Source: Bacillota bacterium
GTDB lineage: Bacteria > Bacillota_E > JAJZYS01 > JAJYTV01
Reading direction: 5' to 3'
Assembly (NCBI GenBank): GCA_021845645.1
Contig: JAJZVM010000178.1
Span: forward strand, 1-8,000
DNA length: 8,000 bases
Below the pieces are notes generated by a model, which was not told the DNA's origin, made no database searches, and saw only the letters and a program-made list of their open reading frames with translations. Below, one piece after another: positions 1 through 6,669 of this stretch (position 1 is its first letter; each line of letters begins with the position of its first letter). The translations under genes were made by a program, and so were the position numbers.

Positions 1-346
1 TCCGATCCAGAACGGCGGATCCCACCGTGAGGCCGTGGCCTACCACCCCGACCCTACGGTACAATCCCGCCCCCCAATTTGTCAACCTGCCCTAACCTGC
101 TTGGTTGCGAGCCCTAAGGTGATGCAGACATGCAAGCCGTGGGATCCCTGACAGGCGGCTACGGGCACGTGAGGGGTCGGCCGGCCGCCTCACTTCGCCG
201 AGGGCCACATGCGGTTGAGGAGTCGTGGAGAGGCGTCAGGTACCCATGCGGCTAGGTGATATCGTCGGCGTTGCGCAACGCAAGTGCGCCCCGCAGGTTC
301 GAGGACCGGCTCCAACAATCTCCGGTCGCGCCGGGCGCACCAACCG
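1..346. other. gene-free left flank, partly palindromic
   Basis: No supported complete gene lies here. Reading frames entering from the hydratase gene are antisense shadows. Visible structure is limited. An inverted repeat GTGAGG (169-174) / CCTCAC (188-193) flanks a GC-rich loop that contains the palindrome CGGCCGGCCG. Two related short motifs, ATGCGGTTGAGG (209-220) and ATGCGGCTAGGT (246-257), lie about 37 bases apart. On the minus strand a possible promoter faces the left edge, and a frame open from a GTG at 44-46 runs off the window. I do not recognise a known RNA family here. Confidence 0.5.
56..85 (-). promoter_or_regulatory. possible minus-strand promoter facing the left edge
   Basis: On the minus strand a perfect -35 hexamer TTGACA (80-85) is followed after 18 bases by TACCGT (56-61), a poor -10 match. 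Transcription would start near 49 and leave the window, so it would belong to a gene not seen here. The spacing equals that of the promoter of the methionine operon, but the weak -10 makes this tentative. Confidence 0.25.
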
Positions 347-380
347 AAGGACCGGCGGGCTTAGGGCGCCGCCGGTCCTT
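347..380 (-). terminator. strong hairpin at the end of the methionine operon
   Basis: A 12-bp perfect inverted repeat (347-358 with 369-380, sequence AAGGACCGGCGG and its complement) has a 10-base loop and begins 11 bases after the hydratase stop codon. No run of T follows on the minus strand, so it is not a textbook intrinsic terminator. Its strength and position still suggest it ends the operon transcript or protects its 3' end. It could act in both directions. Confidence 0.6.
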
Positions 381-391
381 GTGCGCGTTCA

Positions 392-1159
392 TTAACCAAC
401 GGGATCGGGAAAGACGGGCGAACGCTTGTCCCGGAAGGCCCGTGCCCCTTCGACGGCATCGCCCGAGGCCACAGCGCTCCGCCAGGCCTCGAGCTCGTCG
501 CGATAGGCCTCGCGGAACGGCGCTGAGGGGCGCCGCAGCAGACGCCTGAGCGCCCGGACGGCGGCAGGTGATGCCTGGGCGATGTCGTCAGCAATCGCGA
601 GAGCCCGCTCGAGCGGGGCATCGTCGACGAAGGTGACGAGACCGTGACGCAGGGCTTCAGCAGCATCTAGCGGCTTACCCGTGTAGAGCAGATAGGCCGC
701 GAGGCCCGCAGGCAGTCTCCGCTGCAGCAGCTGCGGTCCCCCCATGCCGGGCACGAGACCGCGCAGCGCTTCCGTCTGCCCGAAGCGCGCGTCCCGGGAG
801 GCGACCACGATATCGCACGCGAGGGCGATCTCTGCGCCGCCGCCGAGCGCCCAGCCGCGAACGGCGGCGATCGTCGGTTGCGGCAGATCCTGCAAGGCCT
901 GCGCCAGATCCTCGAAGACGGCGTGATGCCCGAACCATTCCTCCTGGGACAATGCGGCACGCTCTTTGAGATCCGCGCCGACAGAGAAGTTCTCGCCCCC
1001 CTGCAGCACCACCGCCCGGGTCGAGGTATTGCCCGTCACTTGCCGCAGGGCGAACAGGATGTCGCGGGCCAAGGCCGAGGAGAGACGATTTCCCGCATCT
1101 CCGCCATGGAACGTGAGCAATGTCGCCTGTCCATGGCTGCCGATCTCGACGAGCCCCAC
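392..1159 (-). CDS. enoyl-CoA hydratase/isomerase family protein (crotonase fold)
   Basis: This 255-residue protein has the usual length for the crotonase superfamily. Members act in the cytoplasm on acyl-CoA thioesters; the true hydratases add water across 2-enoyl-CoA. The oxyanion-hole regions are visible as GGENFSVGADLKE (about residues 54-66) and WALGGGAEIALACD (about 103-116), followed by ARFGQTEALRGLVPGMGG. The two glutamates that match Glu144 and Glu164 of rat mitochondrial hydratase fall at Glu110 and Glu130 with the same 20-residue spacing, so hydratase rather than only isomerase activity is plausible. The GTG start is chosen for its AGGAGG site 7 bases upstream and because the family N-terminus (here GLVEIGSHGQATLLTF) begins right after it. 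The gene lies 32 bases after metE in the same direction and is probably the last gene of the SAM-riboswitch operon. Its substrate is unknown, and a link to methionine synthesis is not established. Confidence 0.9.
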   Translation of the reverse strand: MGLVEIGSHGQATLLTFHGGDAGNRLSSALARDILFALRQVTGNTSTRAVVLQGGENFSVGADLKERAALSQEEWFGHHAVFEDLAQALQDLPQPTIAAVRGWALGGGAEIALACDIVVASRDARFGQTEALRGLVPGMGGPQLLQRRLPAGLAAYLLYTGKPLDAAEALRHGLVTFVDDAPLERALAIADDIAQASPAAVRALRRLLRRPSAPFREAYRDELEAWRSAVASGDAVEGARAFRDKRSPVFPDPVG

Positions 1160-1166
1160 CTCTTCG

Positions 1167-1172
1167 CCTCCT
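1167..1172 (-). promoter_or_regulatory. ribosome binding site AGGAGG of the hydratase gene
   Basis: A perfect AGGAGG on the minus strand lies 7 bases before the GTG at 1157-1159. It fixes the start of the enoyl-CoA hydratase, because the reading frame itself stays open far upstream through metE (to 1603). It is the strongest Shine-Dalgarno site in the operon, so the hydratase may be translated independently of metE. Confidence 0.85.
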
Positions 1173-1191
1173 GCCAGCGGCGTCGCCCAGC

Positions 1192-3504
1192 TCAGCCGAT
1201 CTCTGCCCTTAGGCTCCGCGCTGCGGCCACCATGTTCTGCAAAGACGGCACGACTTCCTCGAACCTTCTTGTCTTGAGCCCGCAGTCCGGGTTGACCCAG
1301 AGCTGGTCCCTGTCGATCGACTGCAGAGCCTGCCGCAGCTGGGCCTCCATCTCCTCCGCCGACGGGACGCGTGGAGAGTGGATGTCGTATACGCCCGGTC
1401 CGATCTCGTTGGGGTAGTGGAAGTCCTGGAACGCGCGCAGAAGAGCCATGTCCGAGCGGGATGCCTCGATCGAGATGACGTCGGCGTCGAGACGCGCGAT
1501 GGCGTCGACGATGTCGTTGAACTCGGAATAGCACATGTGGCTGTGGATCTGCGTGGCGTTCGCGACACCCGAGGTGGCGAGGCGGAAGCACTCCACCGCC
1601 CACTTGAGGTAGGCCGCCCGCTCGGACTCCCCGAGAGGCATCCCCTCGCGGAAAGCCGGCTCGTCAATCTGGATGGCGCGGATACCCGCTGCCTCGAGGT
1701 CGGCCACTTCGTCGCGGATCGCCAAGGCGATCTGCAGGCAGGTGTCGCGCCTTGGCTGGTCATCCCGCACGAAGGACCACTGCAGGATGGTCACCGGACC
1801 GGTCAGCATGCCCTTGACAGGTCGCCGCGTCAGGGACTGGGCGTACGTCAGCCATTGCACGGTCATCGGCCTGGGACGCACCACGTCGCCGTAGATGATC
1901 GGCGGCTTGACGCAGCGGGTGCCGTAGCTCTGCACCCAGCCCTGCTCCGTCACCGTAAATCCCTCGAGCTGCTCGCCGAAGTACTCGACCATGTCATTGC
2001 GCTCAGCCTCGCCATGCACCAGCACGTCGAGCCCGATCTCCTCCTGCAGCCGGATCACCTTGGCGATCTCGCCGCGGATGCCCTCCTCGTACTGCTCCTC
2101 GCTCAGTTCCTGGCGACGGCGCGCCGCGCGAAGCCGCCTGAGCTCTGCGGTCTGGGGAAACGAACCGATCGTGGTGGTGGGCAAGGGCGGCAGCTTGAGC
2201 CTGTCCGCCTGCACCTGCCGTCTCTCGGCGTGCGCGGCCTGGCGCTCGAAGTCCTTGGATTCGAGTGCCTTCAGCCTTGATTGCACCTCAGGGCGCGTGC
2301 GGCGGGGCGACGCGCCACGGGACCTCGCCACGTCGCTGCTCGCCGCGAAAAGGTCTTCCGGGGTTCCCTCGCCCGCCAGAGCAGCCCGCAACAGGCGCAG
2401 CTCGCCAAGCTTCTCCGTGGCGAAGGCAAGCCAGCTGCGCAGTTCCCCATCAAGCTGGCGCTCCGCATCGAGGCTGATCGGTACATGCAGGAGCGAGCAA
2501 GACGGCGCCACCAGGACGCGGTCCGTGCCGATCGCGTCCGCGGCCGCTGCGAGCGGCTTCAGGGCCTGCCCAAGGTCGCTGCGCCAGACGTTGCGCCCAT
2601 CGACCACGCCGAGGGAAAGCGACAGCTGCTCGGGGACACCGAGGTCCAGGAGAGAGCGAAGGTCCTCCGGAGCCCGCACGAGATCGAGGTGCAAAGCCGT
2701 GAGAGGCAGGTCGCGGACGATCGGAAGGCGGGAACCGAGGCTGCCGAAGTAGCTCGCGAGCATCAGGCCGGCGCCGCCGGCGGCTTCCGCGAGGGCGGCG
2801 TAAGTCTTCGGGAAAAGGTCCAGAACGGGTTTGGGCAATTCGCCCGCGAGTACCGGTTCATCCAGCTGGATCAGACTGGCCCCAGCTCCGGCCAAGGTTG
2901 CCAGGAGTTCCTGGTAGGCTGGCAACAGGCGTCCAAGCAGCTCGGTCGGATCAAAGGCGTCGTCCACAGCCCGACTTAGGCGCAGGAAGCTGACCGGCCC
3001 GAGCAGCACGGGCCTCGCGGCGATGCCGAGCTCCTTCGCCTCCGCAAGTTCCTCGACCAGTTTGGGCCAGGTCAGGGAAAAGGCCATGTCGCGGCTGAGC
3101 TCCGGCACGATGTAGTGGTAGTTCGTGTCGAACCACTTCGTCATCTCAAGGGGCGCGATGCCGCCTTCGCCCGCGACACCACGCGCCATGGCGAAGTAGC
3201 TGCCGAAGGAGCCCGGCTCGCCATAGGCGAGGTAGCGTTTGGGCACCGCCCCGAACATGGTGGCGGTGTCGAGCACGTGGTCGTAGAACGAGAAGTCCCC
3301 AACCGGCACGGAGTCGATCCCGGCCGACGCCTGCAGACGCCAGTGCTCGGCGCGCAGCGCCTTGCCGACCTCCCGCAACTCCTCCTGGCCGGACTGGCCC
3401 TGCCAGTACGCCTCCGTCTGACGCTTCAACTCGCGATTCTTGCCGATACGGGGAAAGCCCAGGTTCAGTGCGGTTGCCACTCTGCCCGCCACAACCTTTC
3501 GCAT
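1192..3504 (-). CDS. metE: cobalamin-independent methionine synthase MetE
   Basis: This 770-residue enzyme (E. coli MetE has 753) transfers a methyl group from 5-methyltetrahydropteroyltri-L-glutamate to homocysteine in the cytoplasm, the last step of methionine synthesis, without vitamin B12. The N-terminal barrel opens with NLGFPRIGKNRELK (14-27). The catalytic barrel begins near 438 with TTTIGSFPQT. Zinc ligands are His656, Cys658, Glu680 and Cys741, each exactly 15 above E. coli His641, Cys643, Glu665 and Cys726. Other active-site residues, Glu499 (HGEAERNDM), Asp614 (IDEPA) and His709 (DIHSP), keep the same offset to Glu484, Asp599 and His694. All key residues are therefore present. The ATG comes 1 base after the TGA of the upstream fusion gene, with no strong ribosome site, which suggests translational coupling. 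GTG codons at residues 5 and 9 are alternative starts. The upstream MTHFR domain supplies its methyl donor, and the SAM riboswitch would control both. Confidence 0.97.
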   Translation of the reverse strand: MRKVVAGRVATALNLGFPRIGKNRELKRQTEAYWQGQSGQEELREVGKALRAEHWRLQASAGIDSVPVGDFSFYDHVLDTATMFGAVPKRYLAYGEPGSFGSYFAMARGVAGEGGIAPLEMTKWFDTNYHYIVPELSRDMAFSLTWPKLVEELAEAKELGIAARPVLLGPVSFLRLSRAVDDAFDPTELLGRLLPAYQELLATLAGAGASLIQLDEPVLAGELPKPVLDLFPKTYAALAEAAGGAGLMLASYFGSLGSRLPIVRDLPLTALHLDLVRAPEDLRSLLDLGVPEQLSLSLGVVDGRNVWRSDLGQALKPLAAAADAIGTDRVLVAPSCSLLHVPISLDAERQLDGELRSWLAFATEKLGELRLLRAALAGEGTPEDLFAASSDVARSRGASPRRTRPEVQSRLKALESKDFERQAAHAERRQVQADRLKLPPLPTTTIGSFPQTAELRRLRAARRRQELSEEQYEEGIRGEIAKVIRLQEEIGLDVLVHGEAERNDMVEYFGEQLEGFTVTEQGWVQSYGTRCVKPPIIYGDVVRPRPMTVQWLTYAQSLTRRPVKGMLTGPVTILQWSFVRDDQPRRDTCLQIALAIRDEVADLEAAGIRAIQIDEPAFREGMPLGESERAAYLKWAVECFRLATSGVANATQIHSHMCYSEFNDIVDAIARLDADVISIEASRSDMALLRAFQDFHYPNEIGPGVYDIHSPRVPSAEEMEAQLRQALQSIDRDQLWVNPDCGLKTRRFEEVVPSLQNMVAAARSLRAEIG

Positions 3505-3505
3505 A

Positions 3506-5440
3506 TCAGTTCGAGACCCGCGCAGTGCCTGCCGCCGCCTGCCGCCGCCTGGCCCCTTCAAGGAGCGCGGCGACCGGACCCATCTTGCCGAACGACGGTA
3601 CCACATAGACGCCTTGCACCAAGGGCCTGAGCTCTGCGAGGAGCTCCTCGGCCAGAACCCGCCCCACTTCGACCCCGCGTTCGCCAGCCTGGCGCATCGC
3701 CTCCCGCACCGTGGGCGGAATCGAGATCCCTGGTACCTCGTTGTGGAGGTAGAGGGCATGGCGGTAGCTGTACAGCGGCATGACGCCGAGCAGGATCGGT
3801 ACGCGGGGAGGCCCGTGCAACCTGTCCAGGAGGCGCAGGAGCGGCTCCCGCGCATATAGGGGCTGGGTCATGATGTATTCGGCTCCGGCGTCGAGCTTCT
3901 GTTCAAGGCGCGCAAGCTCGCGGTCCAGATCCTCCGCACCGGGATCGCAGGCGCAGCCCGCAAGAATCCGCGTCGGCTGGCCGATCGCGTCGCCGCCGCG
4001 GTCATGGCCGCGGTTGAGGCCGCCGATCACCCGCAGGAGTCCTACCGAGTCCGCTTCGAAAACGCCATGACCGCCCTCCTGCGGGCGATCCCCGGTCAGA
4101 GCGAGCACATGGTGCAGTCCGAGTGCGCCAGCCGACAGGAGATCCGCTTGCAGAGCCGCGAGATTTCTGTCGCGCGTCGTCATGTGCAGGATGGTCTCAA
4201 GGCCCGTCTCCCGCTGGACGAGGTGCGCAGCTGCCAGCGCCCCCATGCGTACGCGGGCCATCGGGCTATCGCCCACGTTGACGAAGTCGGCGCCCGCGGC
4301 GCGCGCCACCTCTGCGTCGGCGAGGAACTTGTCGACGGTGCTGCCCTTTGGCGGATCGAGTTCGACACCGTAGAGGAACTCACGTCCTAGCCGGAGAGCA
4401 AGCGCCGTGGCCGGAGCGGCCGGGGCCTGCACCTGCACGGGGCGTGGCCGGAGCGTCACCGCCCGCCTCTCTGCGTCCCCTGCCGCCGGAGGCGCCACGC
4501 GGCCAAGCAGTTCGCCTCGCGCCCGGTGCAGGGACTGCACGTAGGCGGCGTCCGTGCCGCAGCATCCTCCTACGAGCCTCGCGCCAAGGGACACCATTTC
4601 GGGAAGCAGGCCGGCGAACTTCTCGGGCGTGCCGAGATAGTCGATGTGGCCACCCACGCGCATCGGCGGGCCGGCGTTCGGTGCCACGGCGAACGGTCCG
4701 TCCATGCCCGCGCGGCGCAGGCGCCGCAAAATGCGCAGGGTGTGGGAGGGGCCGAGAGAGCAGTTGACGCCGAAAAGGTCCGGCGGCGCCACCGCCTCAT
4801 CCTTGATGCGGCGCACGACCTGCGCGACGGAATAGCCTGAAAGGGTGCGGTCGCCTTCCGCGAACGAAAAGTTCAGGATCGCAGGCAGGTCCGAATTCCC
4901 GCGTACGACGGCCAATGCGGCCGCCGCCTCGACCGGATCGGACTGCGTCTCGATCAGGAAGAGATCCACTCCGCCCGCGAGCAGCGCGGCCACCTGCTCC
5001 TCGTAGGCGTCGTGCATCTCCTGCCGCGAGAGGCGCACCACGCCGCCCCTCGTCACGCCCAGCGGTCCGACCGAGCCGGCCACGAGCACCCCTCGACCGG
5101 CGGTCTCCCGCGCGCGCCGCGCCACCTTGGCCCCCTGCAGATTCAGGGCGTACGCCTGGTCGCCGAGGCCAAAAGGCTCCAGCTGTACCCGGTTGGCCGC
5201 ATAGGTGTTGGTCTGCACGAGATCGGCGCCCGCGCGGATGTATCCCAGGTGCAGTTCCTCCACCTGGCGCGGGTCGCTGAGGCAGAGCGCGTCGACAAGG
5301 CCACCATGCACGTGCGGCGTTAGGGCGGTGCCGTATGCGCCGTCGCCGAGCAGGACGCCCGAAGAAATCTGCTCGCGGAACCGGTCCCGCTCGTTCAACT
5401 GGTCCGCCCCGGGACCAGTAGCCAGCGACCTTGATCGCAA
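3506..5440 (-). CDS. bifunctional homocysteine S-methyltransferase / methylenetetrahydrofolate reductase
   Basis: This 644-residue fusion resembles B. subtilis YitJ (about 612 residues). The N-terminal homocysteine-methyltransferase barrel covers about residues 26-310. It starts with VLLGDGAYGTAL and carries the zinc cysteines Cys227 (GVNCSLGP) and Cys293/Cys294 (GGCCGT). A proline- and alanine-rich linker (about 311-348) leads to the FAD-dependent MTHFR barrel (about 350-628), with GVELDPPKG (Glu360 as likely catalytic acid), TTRDRN (421-426), ALTGDRP (447-453) and TQPLY (525-529). MTHFR reduces 5,10-methylene-THF to 5-methyl-THF, the donor used by MetE downstream. The methyl donor of the N-terminal domain (betaine, S-methylmethionine or folate) cannot be read from sequence, and no B12-binding domain is present. 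The start is uncertain: TTG at 5440 has AAAGGTAGG about 11 bases upstream, while a second in-frame TTG at 5398 would give 630 residues, closer to the family N-terminus. The C-terminal tail (about 630-640) is encoded by a GCC-rich tandem repeat. Confidence 0.93.
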   Translation of the reverse strand: MRSRSLATGPGADQLNERDRFREQISSGVLLGDGAYGTALTPHVHGGLVDALCLSDPRQVEELHLGYIRAGADLVQTNTYAANRVQLEPFGLGDQAYALNLQGAKVARRARETAGRGVLVAGSVGPLGVTRGGVVRLSRQEMHDAYEEQVAALLAGGVDLFLIETQSDPVEAAAALAVVRGNSDLPAILNFSFAEGDRTLSGYSVAQVVRRIKDEAVAPPDLFGVNCSLGPSHTLRILRRLRRAGMDGPFAVAPNAGPPMRVGGHIDYLGTPEKFAGLLPEMVSLGARLVGGCCGTDAAYVQSLHRARGELLGRVAPPAAGDAERRAVTLRPRPVQVQAPAAPATALALRLGREFLYGVELDPPKGSTVDKFLADAEVARAAGADFVNVGDSPMARVRMGALAAAHLVQRETGLETILHMTTRDRNLAALQADLLSAGALGLHHVLALTGDRPQEGGHGVFEADSVGLLRVIGGLNRGHDRGGDAIGQPTRILAGCACDPGAEDLDRELARLEQKLDAGAEYIMTQPLYAREPLLRLLDRLHGPPRVPILLGVMPLYSYRHALYLHNEVPGISIPPTVREAMRQAGERGVEVGRVLAEELLAELRPLVQGVYVVPSFGKMGPVAALLEGARRRQAAAGTARVSN

Positions 5441-5445
5441 GGCAT
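5395..5445 (-). other. possible 16-codon upstream ORF overlapping the start of the fusion gene
   Basis: An ATG at 5443-5445 has AAAGGTAGG placed 6 bases upstream, a better distance than for the annotated TTG. It reads MPCDQGRWLLVPGRTS in another frame and stops with a TGA that overlaps the second in-frame TTG (5396-5398) of the fusion gene as TTGA. It could be a short leader peptide coupled to that TTG, or a sign of a single-base error hiding an ATG start. It could also be chance. Confidence 0.25.
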
Positions 5446-5480
5446 GGTATGCCTACCTTTCCGCCACGCCCGCAACCGGA

Positions 5481-5512
5481 GAACAGGAAAATACCCTTTC
5501 CGGAGAAAGGGT
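5481..5512 (-). terminator. riboswitch-controlled intrinsic terminator
   Basis: On the minus strand ACCCTTTC (5505-5512) pairs perfectly with GAAAGGGT (5493-5500) across a TCCG tetraloop, and ATTTTCCTGTTCT follows. It sits 24 bases after the SAM aptamer and 41 bases before the fusion gene. With SAM bound it should form and stop transcription. The T-tract is broken by C and G, so termination may be partial. Confidence 0.85.
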
Positions 5513-5540
5513 CTACGCATGCGAGGCTTACGTAGCTCCC
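5509..5540 (-). promoter_or_regulatory. antiterminator pairing of the SAM riboswitch
   Basis: The 3' strand of aptamer helix P1 and the bases after it (GGGAGCTACG, 5531-5540) can pair with CGTAGACCC (5509-5517). This gives a CTACG/CGTAG helix of 5 bp, a small internal loop, and 3 more G-C pairs. The structure would use the GGG of P1 and the CCC of the terminator stem, so it excludes both. That is the standard S-box switch in which low SAM favours read-through. Confidence 0.7.
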
Positions 5541-5639
5541 ATCTCCCAGGGGTGTCCCCTGCAGGAATTGGCACCAAGCGGCTGCGCCGCCGGTTGCCGG
5601 GCTTCATTGGGCCAGTCCCTCCGCCACTCTGGATGTGAG
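5536..5639 (-). promoter_or_regulatory. SAM-I (S-box) riboswitch aptamer
   Basis: The 104-nt leader element matches the S-box consensus closely. P1 is CTCACATC (5632-5639) with GATGGGAG (5536-5543), one mismatch. Next come CCAGAGTGGCGGAGGGACTG, GGCCCAATGAAGCCCGGCAA (the AATGA kink-turn where GATGA is usual), and P3, formed by GCGGC/GCCGC with outer CC/GG. GGTGCCAATTCCTGCAG then follows, and P4 is CAGGGG/CCCCTG around ACA. All helices are intact. Binding of S-adenosylmethionine should stabilise P1 and switch off the fusion-metE-hydratase operon through the terminator just downstream. The element begins about 15 bases after the predicted transcription start. Confidence 0.96.
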
Positions 5640-5660
5640 CGTATGCAGTTGTTGGACCGC

Positions 5661-5690
5661 ATCATAGAGTGCTGTGGCGCCGCCTGTCAA
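5661..5690 (-). promoter_or_regulatory. sigma-70/sigma-A type promoter of the methionine operon
   Basis: On the minus strand a perfect TTGACA (5685-5690) is followed after 18 bases by TATGAT (5661-5666), one base from the TATAAT consensus. Transcription would start near 5654, about 15 bases before the riboswitch, giving a leader of about 214 bases to the TTG at 5440. It is the best promoter match in the window. Confidence 0.85.
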
Positions 5691-5701
5691 TGGGCATGGC
5701 C

Positions 5702-5721
5702 CAAACAGCGGCATCTGCCGC
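5702..5721 (-). terminator. possible weak terminator after the permease genes
   Basis: On the minus strand GCGGC and GCCGC (5717-5721 with 5708-5712) enclose a 4-base loop, followed by TGTTTG. It lies 34 bases after the DppB-like stop and 12 bases before the -35 box of the methionine operon, where the permease transcript would be expected to end. The stem is short and the T-run poor. Confidence 0.35.
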
Positions 5722-5754
5722 AGGTCCGGACCGCCTAATGCGGCTACGGTTGGC

Positions 5755-6669
5755 TCAGCGGTACTGGATGCGCGGGTCGGCCACCAGGTAGAGCAGGTCC
5801 GCCACGAGGCTGCCGAGCACGGTGACGGCGCCGATCACGAACACGAGATCGACTGCCGTACCGTAGTCGAAGGCGGTCAGCGCGTAGATCAGCCCCGAGC
5901 CGAGGCCGCGCATGCTGAAGAGCCACTCGATCGCGATCACGTTGTTGAGCAGGCTCGGCAAAGTCAGACTGGCTGTCGTGATGAGCGGCAGCATTGCGTT
6001 GCGCAGCACGTGCCGCCGGAACACCCTTGACCTCGACGCGCCCTTCGCCCGGGCCGTGCGGACGTAGTCGGACCGCAAGGCCTCCTCGACCGCCGAACGC
6101 ACGCTGGTGGACCAGCTGGCGATGGTCGTGAAGGCCAGAGTGACCACCGGCAGAATCATGTACAGCCACCACTGCTGTTGCGACGGGGGGTTTAGGGAAG
6201 GGCCCTGGGCCGGCAGCCAAAGCAAGTCGATCCCGAAGAAGTAGATGAGGATGAACCCGACCCAGAAGGAGGGCAGCGTGAAGAGGACATACGCCGCCGA
6301 CGCCAGCAGGCGGTCGAGCAGAGAACCCGGGTAGCGCACCTGCACGGACGCCAGGCCCAGGGCAAAGAAGAGCGCCAGGCCACCACCGAGGGCAAGCAGT
6401 TCCAACGTCGGCAGCGCCGTGGCGACGGCGATGGACCATCCGCCTGCGGTGAGCTGCACAAGCCAGCGTACGAACTGGTCGAGGAAGGGCAGATTCTGGC
6501 CGATGGCCGCCGCCATCTGGGCCACCTGCGCCGGCGACGCCTGTCCACCTGCCAGCATTGCAGCCATGTTGAACGGCATCAGGTGGAGCAGCAGGAATGC
6601 GGCGAGCGCGACCGCGACCAGCGTGAGGACGGCCTCGCCCAGCCGGCGGGCGACATATTGCGCGATCAC
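5755..6669 (-). CDS. ABC transporter permease, DppB/OppB-like
   Basis: This 304-residue inner-membrane protein would form half of the channel of a peptide/nickel-type ABC importer. Hydrophobic spans lie at about residues 12-31, 87-109, 122-146, 169-189, 225-248 and 271-296. The EAA loop that contacts the ATPase is clear at about 196-216 (EALRSDYVRTARAKGASRSRV), followed by RNAMLPLITT, typical of the DppB family. It is shorter than E. coli DppB (339 residues). The PGDP motif usually found after the first span is replaced by MPFNMAAML (31-39), and the extracytoplasmic stretch before span 2 is reduced. The GTG start overlaps the stop of the upstream DppC-like gene by 4 bases (GTGA), so the two are translationally coupled. 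The substrate is unknown, and no binding protein or ATPase lies in the window. Confidence 0.92.
   Translation of the reverse strand: MIAQYVARRLGEAVLTLVAVALAAFLLLHLMPFNMAAMLAGGQASPAQVAQMAAAIGQNLPFLDQFVRWLVQLTAGGWSIAVATALPTLELLALGGGLALFFALGLASVQVRYPGSLLDRLLASAAYVLFTLPSFWVGFILIYFFGIDLLWLPAQGPSLNPPSQQQWWLYMILPVVTLAFTTIASWSTSVRSAVEEALRSDYVRTARAKGASRSRVFRRHVLRNAMLPLITTASLTLPSLLNNVIAIEWLFSMRGLGSGLIYALTAFDYGTAVDLVFVIGAVTVLGSLVADLLYLVADPRIQYR

Noticed and set aside
256..549. Plus-strand 97-codon frame
   Set aside because: It lies partly over the terminator hairpin and is antisense to the hydratase gene; its arginine- and proline-rich composition is typical of a GC-rich shadow frame.
1160..1603. N-terminal extension of the hydratase up to 1603
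   Set aside because: The extra 148 codons are an out-of-frame reading of metE, low in complexity, and the AGGAGG before the GTG at 1159 explains the start.
1378..2280. Long plus-strand frame of 300 codons inside metE
   Set aside because: It is antisense to a stretch of metE that holds all the conserved catalytic motifs; such mirror frames are common at this base composition.
1991..2979. Overlapping plus-strand frames of 253 and 232 codons
   Set aside because: Antisense to metE, rich in Ser/Arg, with no recognisable domain or independent ribosome site.
3529..3551. GCC-rich tandem repeat as a regulatory or CRISPR-like repeat
   Set aside because: It is a two-copy, in-frame repeat within the C-terminal tail of the fusion protein (RRRQAAAG), which is ordinary low-complexity coding DNA.
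3505..3855. N-terminal extension of MetE up to 3855
   Set aside because: It overlaps the conserved MTHFR domain in another frame and has no MetE similarity. The family N-terminus begins right after the ATG at 3504.
5446..5607. Minus-strand 70-codon frame starting inside the aptamer
   Set aside because: Its ATG is the conserved ATGAAGCCC of the S-box core and has no ribosome site; only the last 16 codons have a plausible start of their own.
5205..5738. Plus-strand 177-codon frame across the riboswitch leader
   Set aside because: It is antisense to the fusion gene start, the SAM aptamer and the promoter, whose conservation fully explains the sequence.
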